Counted from the stretch's first letter, positions 1 to 9,417 are shown. The stretch is 64,000 nt of DNA from Methanomassiliicoccus luminyensis B10 (GCF_000308215.1 NZ_CAJE01000012.1:372001-436000), one strand, 5' to 3'. Numbers and translations are program-made. The notes: generated by a model from the sequence alone, not told the origin.

Positions 1-1
1 T

Positions 2-817
2 GTAGGGGGCGCTGGACTGGCTGTCGGCGGAGCGGTCATGCAGAGCGTCATGAGGAACCCCTTGGCCGACCCATACACCACCGGCATATCCTCCGGCGCC
101 CTCCTGGGTGTGGCCGTGGCCATAATCCTCGGCCTTACCGTCTCCGGCTCCCATCTCAACGATGTTGGGCTGGTGGTCAACGCGTTCATCTTCGCCCTGA
201 TACCGATGGCGTTCATCATGGTCATCGCTCCCATGAGCAACTCCTCCCCGGCGACGCTGATACTGGCGGGAGTGACCGTATCCTACATCTTCAACGCGCT
301 GACCACGGTGCTCATGATCTCCACCGATGCGGAGGAGCTGGCCATAGTGTACCGGTGGCAGGTCGGGTCCCTTTCCATGATCACATGGAACAGCCTGCCC
401 ATAATGGTCATCGCCAACATCGCCGGGGCGGTGGCAGTGATGGTGGTAGCCAGACAGCTGAATGTCCTTGCGCTGGGAGACGATAATGCCAAGAGCCTCG
501 GGCTCAACGCCAACAACATGAGGGTCCTCTGCGTCATGATAACCTCGTTCATGGTCGCGTCGGTCATAAGCTGCGTGGGCATCATCGGGTTCATCGGGCT
601 GATCTGCCCGCACATCATACGGATATTGATAGACTCGGACAACCGGTTCGTCATACCGGCCTCCGCGGCCCTGGGCGGGGTGTTCCTGCTGGGCGCGGAC
701 ATTTTGGCCCGCTGCCTTTCTCCCATCGATGCCATTCCCGTGGGTGTCATCCTCTCCTTCGTGGGCGCCCCGATCTTCCTCTACCTGATCATCCGGCAAA
801 AGAAAGCGATGTGGTAA
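2..817 (+). CDS. FecCD-family ABC transporter permease, 5' end cut by window edge
   Basis: This is the membrane permease of a metal-chelate importer (siderophore, heme or corrinoid class, BtuC/FecCD superfamily). The frame is open to the left edge, and codons before the first ATG at 38 read GGAGLAVGGAVMQS, the normal family motif ahead of the first conserved loop, so roughly 80-90 N-terminal residues lie outside the window. Visible are the NPLADPYTTGISSGA motif and multiple hydrophobic helices, with GFIGLICPHIIR near the C-terminus (the ATPase-coupling region). The next permease starts 1 base after its stop. No binding protein or ATPase is visible here; they may lie upstream. Corrinoid transport is inferred from the neighbouring chelatase genes. 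Confidence 0.9.
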   Translation, partial: VGGAGLAVGGAVMQSVMRNPLADPYTTGISSGALLGVAVAIILGLTVSGSHLNDVGLVVNAFIFALIPMAFIMVIAPMSNSSPATLILAGVTVSYIFNALTTVLMISTDAEELAIVYRWQVGSLSMITWNSLPIMVIANIAGAVAVMVVARQLNVLALGDDNAKSLGLNANNMRVLCVMITSFMVASVISCVGIIGFIGLICPHIIRILIDSDNRFVIPASAALGGVFLLGADILARCLSPIDAIPVGVILSFVGAPIFLYLIIRQKKAMW

Positions 818-818
818 C

Positions 819-1880
819 ATGGACGCATTCGTCGAATCGTACAAGGCCAACTCCCGGAGGAAGGTTCGGCTATCATTGGTAACTATCATCATCACAGCCG
901 CTGTGGCCTTGTTCTCGATATGCGTGTCCAAGTACCCCGTCGGTCTGGCGGAAGCGTACGGCATAGTGTACAACAACCTCCATCACATCGAACCGGTCAC
1001 GTACGTGGAGAGGCTGAAGGACTACATTGTATGGGAGGGTTTCGTGCCCCGGGCCATCGCGGGGGTCCTGATCGGCGCGATACTAGCTGTCGGCGGAGCG
1101 GTCATGCAGACGATCATCAAGAACCCCCTTACCGACTCGTACACCACCGGCATATCCTCCGGTGCCCTGTTCGGGGTGACCACATTCATCGTACTGGGGT
1201 TCAGTATCGTGCCGGGGCTGACCGGGGACCTCGGAATGATAGTCAATGCGTTCGTGTTCGCTCTGGTCCCGGCATTGATAATAATGTTCTTCTCTTTGTT
1301 CCGAAGGGTCACCCCCACGGCCATGGTGCTCATCGGCATAGCGGTGATGTACATATTCAACGCCTCCACCACTCTGATGAAGTATGTGTGCACCGAGGAT
1401 GACCTGGCGACGATATATGCATGGTCCGTGGGCACCTTGGGGAAGGCGACCTGGGACAGCGTCCCATACCTGCTCGGCTCGTTCATATTGATCTTTGCGG
1501 TAATGATGGTCCAGTCCAGGACCCTGAGCGTTATGTCCACCAACGACAACGTGGCCAAGACCCTGGGCATAGAACCATTGAGGGTCCGGCTGATCTGCAT
1601 GCTGGTCATATCCATGACCACCGCGGTGGCCGTTTGCTTCACCGGCACCATAGGATTCGTGGGGTTGGTCTCGCCTCACATAGCCCGGATCCTGGTGGGT
1701 TCCAACGCAAGATTTCTCATCCCTTCGTCGGCGAGCATCGGGGCGTTCATGCTCATCGCCTCCGACTGCTTGGCCAGGGTCGTCGGTAACACCGGGGTGC
1801 CGGTAGGCGTGGTCACGGCTCTGTTAGGGGGGCCAGTGTTCCTGCTCATCCTGATCAAGCAGAGGAAGGGCGCCTGGTGA
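819..1880 (+). CDS. FecCD-family ABC transporter permease, second tandem copy
   Basis: A 353-aa polytopic permease of full family length, paralogous to the gene just before it: both share GGAVMQ, a TTGISSGA loop and a G-F-[IV]-G-L-[IV]-[CS]-P-H-I segment. The ATG lies 1 base after the previous stop, so the two are surely co-transcribed and probably translationally coupled. Two unequal permeases side by side suggest a heterodimeric channel where most BtuC-type importers use a homodimer; two alternative homodimers are also possible. The substrate is not shown by the sequence. Proximity to ChlI, ChlD and CobN favours a corrinoid or cobalt chelate. Confidence 0.92.
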   Translation: MDAFVESYKANSRRKVRLSLVTIIITAAVALFSICVSKYPVGLAEAYGIVYNNLHHIEPVTYVERLKDYIVWEGFVPRAIAGVLIGAILAVGGAVMQTIIKNPLTDSYTTGISSGALFGVTTFIVLGFSIVPGLTGDLGMIVNAFVFALVPALIIMFFSLFRRVTPTAMVLIGIAVMYIFNASTTLMKYVCTEDDLATIYAWSVGTLGKATWDSVPYLLGSFILIFAVMMVQSRTLSVMSTNDNVAKTLGIEPLRVRLICMLVISMTTAVAVCFTGTIGFVGLVSPHIARILVGSNARFLIPSSASIGAFMLIASDCLARVVGNTGVPVGVVTALLGGPVFLLILIKQRKGAW

Positions 1881-1884
1881 GGGA

Positions 1885-2148
1885 TCATTTCCTTTCCGGG
1901 CCGTCCCCCTCATTCTCATGACCGTACTTTGTCCAATACTGCTCCGAGGAACTCTCGGCCTTCCGCCCCATCAAAACTGCGCAGATCAGAACGAATAAGG
2001 ACAGTGTTGAGGCCAGGAAGGACGAGGACAGCATTAGCTTGGATGAATCGGCCGGGTCGCTCCCCCATGCATAAATGCATAGACATAGCAGAACGAAGAA
2101 CAGCACTATTACTGTCGCGGCAGCCGCCCACGCCATCCTTTTCCTCAT
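1885..2148 (-). CDS. small two-helix membrane protein
   Basis: An 87-aa frame on the strand opposite to its neighbours. It has two strong hydrophobic segments (about residues 5-30 and 40-60), a short polar connector, and a charged hydrophilic tail rich in Glu and Lys, the layout of a small two-pass membrane protein. A GGGTG stretch lies just upstream of the ATG and could be a ribosome binding site. Its stop falls 4 bases past the permease stop on the other strand (convergent). I do not recognise a family. It could be a chance frame, but the hydrophobic/charged pattern is more ordered than the surrounding antisense frames. Confidence 0.5.
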   Translation of the reverse strand: MRKRMAWAAAATVIVLFFVLLCLCIYAWGSDPADSSKLMLSSSFLASTLSLFVLICAVLMGRKAESSSEQYWTKYGHENEGDGPERK

Positions 2149-2246
2149 ACCGACACCCCACCCCGTCCAGGCCGACGGCGGCCACCCGCCCCGCTGGACC
2201 GGGCTTTGTGCACAGGTGTACCCTTCATGACTTATGCCGCCAAGTG

Positions 2247-2293
2247 CTGGATTATGTGTATAACCTTATTAATGAATTGGATGATACATCCAT
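2247..2293 (+). promoter_or_regulatory. chlI promoter with palindromic operator TTGGAT-N5-ATCCAt
   Basis: At 2277-2293 the sequence reads TTGGATGATACATCCAT, an inverted repeat that matches 11 of 12 arm bases of the perfect palindromes before cobN and cbiC. A weaker copy, CTGGAT-TATGT-GTATAA, lies at 2247-2263, centred exactly 30 bp upstream. A TATA-like TTATTAAT (2266-2273) sits between the two. Transcription would start near 2295, leaving about 18 nt before the chlI ATG. The layout (site, TATA, site, 30-bp centre spacing) repeats that of cobN. Repression by a dimeric regulator is inferred. Confidence 0.65.
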
Positions 2294-2312
2294 AATCTTG
2301 CTGTGTGAGAAC

Positions 2313-3344
2313 ATGTCAGAGGATCCCATATTATTTCCGTTCACGAGCATCGTCGGACAGGAGAGCATGAAAAAAGCCCTCCTCCTGAACGTGATCGACC
2401 CCGGGATCGGCGGGGTCTTGATAAGAGGGGAGAAGGGGACCGCCAAGTCCACTTCGGTGAGGTCCCTGGCACGGGTCCTTCCCCAGCGCATGTCCGTGGA
2501 GGGCTGCGTGTTCCATTGCGATTATGACCGTCCGGAAAGGTTCTGCACCTACTGCCGCCAGCGGATCGAAGCGGGTGAGACGCTCTCCCCCGCGTCCGCG
2601 CCCATGCAGGTGGTCGAGCTTCCCCTGAGCGCGACGGAAGACCGTGTGGCGGGAACGCTCGACCTGGAGCACGTCCTGAAGACGGGTGAGAAGAAGTTCG
2701 AGCCGGGGGTACTGGCCAAGGCTAACGGGAACATATTGTACGTGGACGAGGTCAACCTGCTGGACGATCATATCGTGGACCTTCTCCTCGACTCCGCCGC
2801 GATGGGGACCAATTACGTAGAGAGGGAGGGCGTGTCGTTCCATCACCCTGCCAGGTTCGTGCTCGTGGGTACCATGAACCCCGAGGAAGGGGATCTTCGC
2901 CCCCAGCTGCTGGATCGGTTCGGATTGTCGGTTGAGATCAAGGGTGAGAAGGACATCCCCACGCGGACCGAGGTGGTCAAGAGGAGGCTTGCCTTCGACG
3001 CGGACCCGGAAGGGTACGTGGCTCGATGCATGAACGAACTGGATGCTGTCAGGGAGAACATCGTGTCCGCGAAGGCCCTCCTGCCGAAGGTCCGCGCCGA
3101 CGATGCCGTCGTGGAGATGGTAGTATCCACTACCATCCACTTCGATGTCGATGGGTACCGGGCGGACATAACGCTCATGAAGGCCGCGAAGGCCAACGCC
3201 GCCCTGGAGGGGAGGACCGCCGTCACCAAGAATGATATCATGGACACCGCCGAGCTCGTTCTGTCCCACCGCATGAGGAGGCGCCCCTTCGAGGACGCCG
3301 GCCTCAACGTCGAGGAACTGGAGAAATGCCTCCAGAGCCTATAA
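2313..3344 (+). CDS. Mg/Co-chelatase ChlI-type AAA+ ATPase
   Basis: AAA+ motor subunit of a three-part chelatase (ChlI/ChlD/CobN type) that drives metal insertion into a tetrapyrrole in the cytoplasm. The 343-aa product has Walker A GEKGTAKS (about 39-46), a four-Cys cluster (about 65, 69, 78, 81; the last two as CTYC) that may bind zinc, Walker B with LYVDEVNLLDD, and the sensor segment GTMNPEEGDLRPQLLDRFG. The frame is open further upstream, but that extension is low-complexity and crosses the operator and TATA box, so the ATG at 2313, where family similarity begins (MSEDPILFPF), is chosen. The 3' end overlaps chlD by 19 bases. Confidence 0.9.
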   Translation: MSEDPILFPFTSIVGQESMKKALLLNVIDPGIGGVLIRGEKGTAKSTSVRSLARVLPQRMSVEGCVFHCDYDRPERFCTYCRQRIEAGETLSPASAPMQVVELPLSATEDRVAGTLDLEHVLKTGEKKFEPGVLAKANGNILYVDEVNLLDDHIVDLLLDSAAMGTNYVEREGVSFHHPARFVLVGTMNPEEGDLRPQLLDRFGLSVEIKGEKDIPTRTEVVKRRLAFDADPEGYVARCMNELDAVRENIVSAKALLPKVRADDAVVEMVVSTTIHFDVDGYRADITLMKAAKANAALEGRTAVTKNDIMDTAELVLSHRMRRRPFEDAGLNVEELEKCLQSL

Positions 3345-5236
3345 CGTCCAGATTCCCATTCTCGGCCATACTGGGAATGGACGACGCCAAGCGGGCGCTC
3401 ATGTGCATAATGGTGAACCCACGCATCAAGAGCGTCCTGATCAGGGGCGGCCCCGGCGTGGCCAAGACCACCATCGCGCGCTCCGTCTCCGAGGGCATTT
3501 CCGGAAAAAGGATGGTCAACATACCTCTGAACGCTTCCGAAGAGCAGGTCTTCGGCGGCCTCGACGTGGAGGCCGCGGTGAATGACGGCACCATCAAGAT
3601 GCAAAAGGGGCTCCTGTTCCGCGCCGACGGAGGTCTTGTGTATATCGACGATGCCAACCTTCTTGACCAGAAGATATTGACATCGGTCCTTGACGCCGCG
3701 CACACCGGGCGAGTGGTGGTGGAGAGAGGAGCGGTGTCCGACACCTATCCTTGCCCCGTCGCCGTCATCGCCACCATGAATCCCCGGGACAGCGATCTCA
3801 GCTCTCACATGCTGGACCGCTTCGATCTCTGCGTCAATGTGGAACTCTGGGGTGGACCTCAGGAGAGGGGAGAGATCCTCCGTAGGAACATGGAGTTCAG
3901 CGATGACCCGTCGTCGTTCGCGATAACGTACTCCGACGGGGAGGAGGAGGTGAGGCGGAAGATAGAGAGGGGACGGTCCATCCTGCCGATGGTCACCATA
4001 TCTGACGAGTTGCTGTCTATAGTCTCCGAACTGTGCTACAGCATGGGCGTGGACGGGTATCGCGGGGACATCGCCATGGTAAATGCCGCCATGGCATTGG
4101 CAGCACTTAACGGCAGAGATGAAGTCATAAAGAAGGATGTGGAAGAGGCTGCGGTCCTGTGCCTTTCTCATCGACGCAACTATGCTCCAGAACCTCCTTC
4201 CCCGCCGCCTCCGGAAAAGCAGGAGCAGGGACAAAATGAACGGGATGAGGAGCCCCCCCAGGATCAGGACCGGCCACCCGAAGATCGGCGGGACGACCGC
4301 CCCCCGCAGGAAGAGCCCGATAATGGTCCCGAGGAGGGAAATGATAACGGCGGACCGGACCGTCCGGACCCTCCCGACCTGCAAGAAATGCTGTTCAACA
4401 TTGGCGAGCAGTTCCGGGTGATCGATTACCTGAACAATCGGGAAAAGCTCCCCTCGAAGACCCGGAGCAGGAAAGGGCGACGGGGCATCGCGGAAAGCGA
4501 TGACATGACCGGCCGCTATGCGAGATCCAGGATCGTGGAGTCTCCCCGGGACATAGCCTTCGACGCCACCATCAGGGCCGCCGCCCCATACCAGAGGTCC
4601 CGGGAGAACAACGGCCTGGCGATAGTGATAGAGGAACGGGACCTGAGGGAAAAGGTCAGGGAAAGGCGCAGCGGATGCACCCTCCTCTTCCTCGTGGACG
4701 CCAGCGGGTCTCTGGGCGTAAGGAAAAGGATGTCGACGGTGAAGGGGGCCATACTTTCCATGCTCAGGGAGAGCTACGTGAAGCGCGATCGGGTCGGCAT
4801 GATGGCGTTCAGGAGGGGCTCGGCGGAGCTGATACTCCCCCCCACCAAATCGGTGGAGTATAGCTACAGGAAGTTGGAGGAGCTGCCCACTGGAGGCAAG
4901 ACCCCGCTCGGGGAAGCGATGGTGTCCGCACGAACGTTCATGACCTCATACACGAGGTGCCATCCGGGGGAACGATGCTTCATAGTCCTGGTCACCGACG
5001 GGAGGGCCAACGTACCTCTAAAAGAGGGAGCCGATGCCAACGAAGAGGTCTTGGCGCTCGCGGACGACCTGATCATGCCCTCGGTGAGGTGGATCGTGGT
5101 GGACGCGAGCGCAGGATATCCCCACTACGATAACGCGGCTATGCTGGCTCACAAGCTGTGCGCCGAATATTTCCGATTGGAGGACCTCAACGCGGACAGG
5201 CTCGCCAGCAGTGTTAAGGCGGTGATCGGGACCTGA
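3326..5236 (+). CDS. chelatase ChlD-type subunit (AAA+ and von Willebrand A domains)
   Basis: Partner of the preceding ATPase. The 636-aa protein has an N-terminal AAA+ domain (Walker A GGPGVAKT about 41-48; LVYIDDANLLD; ATMNPRDSDLSSHMLDRFD), a long Pro/Glu/Asp/Gln-rich linker (about 290-355), and a C-terminal VWA domain with an intact MIDAS motif DASGS near residue 458. That order is the ChlD/BchD/CobT-like architecture. In known chelatases the VWA domain docks on the large porphyrin-binding subunit, here probably CobN, whose gene follows after about 360 bases. The start overlaps chlI by 19 bases, indicating translational coupling. Confidence 0.9.
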   Translation: MPPEPITSRFPFSAILGMDDAKRALMCIMVNPRIKSVLIRGGPGVAKTTIARSVSEGISGKRMVNIPLNASEEQVFGGLDVEAAVNDGTIKMQKGLLFRADGGLVYIDDANLLDQKILTSVLDAAHTGRVVVERGAVSDTYPCPVAVIATMNPRDSDLSSHMLDRFDLCVNVELWGGPQERGEILRRNMEFSDDPSSFAITYSDGEEEVRRKIERGRSILPMVTISDELLSIVSELCYSMGVDGYRGDIAMVNAAMALAALNGRDEVIKKDVEEAAVLCLSHRRNYAPEPPSPPPPEKQEQGQNERDEEPPQDQDRPPEDRRDDRPPQEEPDNGPEEGNDNGGPDRPDPPDLQEMLFNIGEQFRVIDYLNNREKLPSKTRSRKGRRGIAESDDMTGRYARSRIVESPRDIAFDATIRAAAPYQRSRENNGLAIVIEERDLREKVRERRSGCTLLFLVDASGSLGVRKRMSTVKGAILSMLRESYVKRDRVGMMAFRRGSAELILPPTKSVEYSYRKLEELPTGGKTPLGEAMVSARTFMTSYTRCHPGERCFIVLVTDGRANVPLKEGADANEEVLALADDLIMPSVRWIVVDASAGYPHYDNAAMLAHKLCAEYFRLEDLNADRLASSVKAVIGT

Positions 5237-5594
5237 CGGTCCCCCGTTAATGGACTAACGCGTTGTCCGTGTCATCACGAATGCGGGCCCACTGAGGCCG
5301 CCCGTTCCTCTATCGGCCGTGGTCGCCCCGGTGCAGAGCGCAGCCGGCCTGTCGCGGATCCTATCGCCTCGGGTCGGATCTCTGCAAAAAGAAAACGTGT
5401 GATGTTCATATTATGTCGCATGTTGGATTATACATCCAACATAATAAATATGTTAGATGGTATATCCAATTAAACGGGCCAGTCAGCCCCATCCATCATT
5501 CAGATGGTGCGCGTGGAAGCGGCGCTTAAGGCTTCTGACGGCGGAATATCACTCATTACACGATGAATTTTTCACAACAAGCCAAGTGAGCAAG
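5237..5594. other. chlD-cobN intergenic region and cobN leader
   Basis: A 358-base gap. The first half is GC-rich with no gene or recognisable RNA; I looked for cobalamin-riboswitch boxes and saw none. The second half carries the cobN operators and TATA element (5421-5469), then a leader of about 120 nt. The leader has possible short stems (CCATC/GATGG around 5490-5507; GAAGC/GCTTC around 5516-5535) and a 20-codon ATG frame at 5504-5566 (MVRVEAALKA...), which could be an upstream ORF or chance. Confidence 0.4.
5421..5469 (+). promoter_or_regulatory. cobN promoter with two palindromic operators flanking the TATA element
   Basis: Site 1 at 5421-5441 is a perfect 8-5-8 inverted repeat, TGTTGGAT-TATAC-ATCCAACA. 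Site 2 at 5453-5469 is TTAGAT-GGTAT-ATCCAA. Their centres (5431, 5461) are 30 bp apart, about three helical turns, so both lie on one DNA face. The AT-rich ATAATAAATA (5441-5450) between them is the likely TATA box, putting the start site near 5472, at the edge of site 2. The same palindrome precedes chlI and cbiC. The position argues for repression; the regulator is not in the window. Confidence 0.78.
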
Positions 5595-8500
5595 ATGATC
5601 GTTACATGCCTAGGGATAGGTTCCAGGGACGGCCATGTTATGGACGCTGCCGCTGACGCCCTTCATCGGGACGGATACGAATTCGACCTGGAAGGAGCGG
5701 ACTATATCATTCTGAACGAGGACCCGCTCAGGTTCGGATCGTTCGTGAAGCGGATCGAATCTTCGGACCTCCTGGTCATCAAGGTCCATGGCGACGTGAC
5801 CTATCTGAGGAGGTTCGACCAGGTGAAAGAGGCCATCGGCCGGTCGGGATGCTCGGCCCTCCTTATCTGCACGGAGCCCCGGGTCATGGAAGAACATCGG
5901 CACATGTTCAAGCAGTCGGAGGAGGACTATCAGCTCCTGAGGTCATTGACCATCATCGGTGGTGATGACAATCTCCGCTCTGTCCTTCTGTGGGCATTGA
6001 GAACGTTCGACAATGTGGACGTTGACGTACCCGACCCCGTCATGCCCCTCGCCCAGGGGGTGTACCGTCCGGGAATGGAGGCTATGAGCATCGAGGACGG
6101 AGTCGCCGCGATGGACCACAGCAGACCGGCGATAGGCATTTTCTTTCACCAGAAATTCTGGCTGGTGAACAATCTGCAGGCCATAGATCGGCTGATAGAA
6201 TGCGTGGAGAGAAGAGGCGCCAACGCACTGCCGATATTCCTTTCAACGTATCTCAAGGACATGACCGGATCGATCGGGATCAAGAATGTGATAGACAACT
6301 ATCTCATCAAAGATGGGGAGCCCCTACTCGATTGTATCATAGAGACCTCGGGCTTCGCCCAAACGCTCCTTTCCAAGCCGGGTGACGGCACCCAGATCTC
6401 CGAGGACAATTTCTTTGAACGATTGGGGGTCCCCGTCATCCAGGCCATGATGATGTTCGATTCCGGCAAGAAATGGAAAGAGAGCCCTTTCGGCCTCAAC
6501 GCATACGATATTGCCATGAGCGTGGTGAACCCGGAGTATGACGGTCAGATCATTACCGTTCCGTTCGCCGGCCAGGACCAGGACGACAGCGGAAGGTTCC
6601 TCTTCCTCCCCCTGGAGGAGAGAGCAGAGAGGATCGCCGACATAGCCTACCTGTGGGCGAACCTCCGCCGAAAGGAGAATCGGGAGAAGAAAGTGGCGGT
6701 CCTCCTATACATGTACCCTCCCCGGCAGGACTTGGCCGGCGGAGCGTCAGGCCTAGATAGCATCCAGAGCGTTGTGGAGCTATTGAAGGGCATGAAGAAG
6801 GAGGGCTATTCAATCGATTGGCTCCCCTCCGACGGAAAGGAGCTTGCGGGCCGTCTGCTGGACGGCGTGACCAACGACAACGATTGGAAGACTGACGGCG
6901 AGCTGATCGAGAGATCTGCGGACCTGATAGGCCCGCAGCAGTACGAGCAGTGGTTTAACGCCGTGTCCGATCCCGCCAAGAAGGGGCTTATCGAGGGATG
7001 GGGCGAACCTCCGGGCGACATCCACACAGTAGCGGGGATGCAGCTCATCCCCGGGTTCATCGACGGGAACGTGTTCATCGGCTTCCAGCCGGACAGAGGT
7101 AAGACCTCCGGCGAGAATATTCATGATCCTGACCACGCGATGCCCCACCAGTATCTGGGGTTCTACAGGTGGCTCAGGTATGTGTTCGGGGCGGACGCGG
7201 TGGTGCATATAGGAACGCACGGCTCCCTGGAATGGCTCCCCGGAAAGAGCGTGGGCCTTTCCGAAGATTGTTACCCGGACGTCGCCCTGGACAGTCTGCC
7301 GAACATATACCCGTATATCATCGACAACCCCGGAGAAGGGATGCAGGCCAAGAGGAGAAGCTATGCCGTTGTGTCCACTCACATGATCCCCTCCATGACC
7401 CGGGCGGGCAGCTATGAGGGTCTCGGCGAACTAGAAAGCATCGTTCAGGCCTACATGAACGCCAAGTCATACCAGGAGTTCGACAAGCTCCCATCGATCT
7501 TGGAACAGATGGGCGCAAGATTGAGGGACATGTCCATGCTTTCGGACCTGGACCTGCCCGAGGACGCGTCCTTGAAAGATCTGGAGACCAAAATCGACAG
7601 GCTTTACGATTATATCATCGAAGTCAAGGAGGCGCTGATCAATGACGGCCTGCACATACTGGGCGAGGTGCCGGAAGGGAAGAGGCTAGTGGAGATGATA
7701 TACGGCCTGACGAGGTATGCCAACGGCGACATACCGTCCCTCCGGGGGTCCATCGCCGGTTCTCTGGGGTTCGATCTCGATGAACTGATCAACGACGCCG
7801 GCGGACGCGCCGGGGACGGCCGTTTGAATGGTCAAGTTGTCGACGAGATCGAGGAAAGGACGTTCTCCGTGATCGAGACCATGATGTCGGAAGGGTTCGC
7901 GTACGAGCAATGCGCGGAGCGGTTGAAAGAGGACTATCCAGAGGGTAACGGCGACCTCGCGAAGGTAGTGGGTTTCATCTGCGATCGTCTGTATGGTGAC
8001 ATCCTGCGCATGAACAGGGAGCTGGAAAGCATCATCGCGGGTCTGAACGGAGAATACGTGCTCCCCGGTCCCTCCGGTTGTCCTACCAGAGGCCGAGCTC
8101 AGATCCTCCCCACGGGGACGAACTTTTATTCGATAGACCCTGACGGCATCCCCTGGCATTCCAGCTGGGATGTCGGGAGAAAGATGGCCGACCAAATGAT
8201 CGAACGATATGCCGAGGAGAAGGGTGAGTACCCCAAAAGCCTGGGCATCGTGATCTGGGCCACCGACGTCATGAGGACCGGGGGAGACGACATCGCCTAC
8301 ATCCTATGGCTCATGGGTCTTAGACCGGTATGGACGGGGTACGGCGGCCGCATCAAGGGGCTTGAGATCGTCCCCGTGTCAGAGCTGGGCCGGCCCCGCG
8401 TGGACGTGACGCTCAGGATCAGCGGCCTGTTCCGCGATGCTTTTCCCAACCTCATGGACATGATCGACGACGGTGTCCAGATCATATCGTCCCTGGATGA

Positions 8501-9326
8501 ATCCGAAGAGGAGAACTATCTCGCGGCGAACCTCCGCTCCGACATGCTGGAGGCGATAAGGAACGGGATCCCCCACGATGAGGCTAGGCGCCTTGCCAGC
8601 ATCAGGATATTCGGGGATGCCCCCGGGCAGTACGGATGCGGGGTGAACACCCTCATCAATACGGGCAACTGGAAGGATGCCCGGGATCTTGGCGCGGCAT
8701 ATCAGAGGACCGGCTGCCACGTCTACGGAAGAGGCTTGTCGGGACAAGCGCAACCTGAGCTGTTCAAGAAGAGGCTGGCGGGAATGAACGTCACGGTGAA
8801 GAACCACTCTAACAGGGAGTGCGACATGTTCGACATGGATGACGATTATGATTACCTAGGCGGATTCAATGCGGCGGTGAGGTCCGTCAGCGGGAAGATG
8901 CCCACATCGTTCATGGGAGATTCGTCGGACACTGTGAACCTGAAGCTGAGGTCCACGGCCGAAGAGTGCAAGTTCATATTCCGCAGCAAGATCAACAACC
9001 CCAAATGGCTGGAAGGACTGAAGCAGCATGGTTTCAGAGGGGCGCAGGAACTGTCCACGTTATTCGACTACGTAGTGGCGTGGGACGCCACGTCGGACAT
9101 CATAGAAGATTGGATGTACGAGGACATCACCGAGAACTTCGTCCTGGACGAGGAGACCCAGAACTGGATCAAGGAAGAGAACCCCTACGCCATGGTGGCG
9201 ATGCTGGCGCGCTTGCAAGAAGCTATCGAGAGAGGCATGTGGAAAGCCACGAATGAAATGAAGGAGCGGTTAAAGGACCTCTATATGAAAATAGAAGAGC
9301 GGATGGAAGAGATGACCGACCGGTGA
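5595..9326 (+). CDS. cobN: CobN/BchH-family large chelatase subunit
   Basis: A 1,243-aa cytoplasmic protein of the CobN/BchH family, the large tetrapyrrole-binding subunit that receives Co (CobN) or Mg (BchH) with ATP hydrolysis by ChlI/ChlD. Family signatures include HIGTHGSLEWLPGK (around residues 535-550), LPTGTNFYSIDP, and WATDVMRTGGDDIAYI near the C-terminal third. Length is typical. The open frame extends 46 codons upstream, but it overlaps operator site 2; the ATG at 5595, preceded by GTGAG and beginning MIVTCLGIGSRDG, is the natural start. With ChlI, ChlD and a corrin methylmutase nearby, cobalt insertion is most likely. Some archaea also use Ni-tetrapyrroles, so metal identity is inferred. 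Confidence 0.9.
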   Translation: MIVTCLGIGSRDGHVMDAAADALHRDGYEFDLEGADYIILNEDPLRFGSFVKRIESSDLLVIKVHGDVTYLRRFDQVKEAIGRSGCSALLICTEPRVMEEHRHMFKQSEEDYQLLRSLTIIGGDDNLRSVLLWALRTFDNVDVDVPDPVMPLAQGVYRPGMEAMSIEDGVAAMDHSRPAIGIFFHQKFWLVNNLQAIDRLIECVERRGANALPIFLSTYLKDMTGSIGIKNVIDNYLIKDGEPLLDCIIETSGFAQTLLSKPGDGTQISEDNFFERLGVPVIQAMMMFDSGKKWKESPFGLNAYDIAMSVVNPEYDGQIITVPFAGQDQDDSGRFLFLPLEERAERIADIAYLWANLRRKENREKKVAVLLYMYPPRQDLAGGASGLDSIQSVVELLKGMKKEGYSIDWLPSDGKELAGRLLDGVTNDNDWKTDGELIERSADLIGPQQYEQWFNAVSDPAKKGLIEGWGEPPGDIHTVAGMQLIPGFIDGNVFIGFQPDRGKTSGENIHDPDHAMPHQYLGFYRWLRYVFGADAVVHIGTHGSLEWLPGKSVGLSEDCYPDVALDSLPNIYPYIIDNPGEGMQAKRRSYAVVSTHMIPSMTRAGSYEGLGELESIVQAYMNAKSYQEFDKLPSILEQMGARLRDMSMLSDLDLPEDASLKDLETKIDRLYDYIIEVKEALINDGLHILGEVPEGKRLVEMIYGLTRYANGDIPSLRGSIAGSLGFDLDELINDAGGRAGDGRLNGQVVDEIEERTFSVIETMMSEGFAYEQCAERLKEDYPEGNGDLAKVVGFICDRLYGDILRMNRELESIIAGLNGEYVLPGPSGCPTRGRAQILPTGTNFYSIDPDGIPWHSSWDVGRKMADQMIERYAEEKGEYPKSLGIVIWATDVMRTGGDDIAYILWLMGLRPVWTGYGGRIKGLEIVPVSELGRPRVDVTLRISGLFRDAFPNLMDMIDDGVQIISSLDESEEENYLAANLRSDMLEAIRNGIPHDEARRLASIRIFGDAPGQYGCGVNTLINTGNWKDARDLGAAYQRTGCHVYGRGLSGQAQPELFKKRLAGMNVTVKNHSNRECDMFDMDDDYDYLGGFNAAVRSVSGKMPTSFMGDSSDTVNLKLRSTAEECKFIFRSKINNPKWLEGLKQHGFRGAQELSTLFDYVVAWDATSDIIEDWMYEDITENFVLDEETQNWIKEENPYAMVAMLARLQEAIERGMWKATNEMKERLKDLYMKIEERMEEMTDR

Positions 9327-9417
9327 GCCTCTTCTTCCACGGGGGTGCGCAGGCTGGCATGGCACCGGATCGGCGGGCGGCCGTTCCGAATCGGACAGCC
9401 TCAGCGATCGCCCGAGC

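Noticed and set aside
2843-4384. 513-codon minus-strand frame opposite chlI and chlD
   Set aside because: Overlaps two certain genes in full; composition is that of an antisense shadow.
5237-5420. Possible cobalamin riboswitch before cobN
   Set aside because: A GCCCACTG string is present, but the other conserved boxes and the paired core of the riboswitch are not found; DNA operators explain control better.
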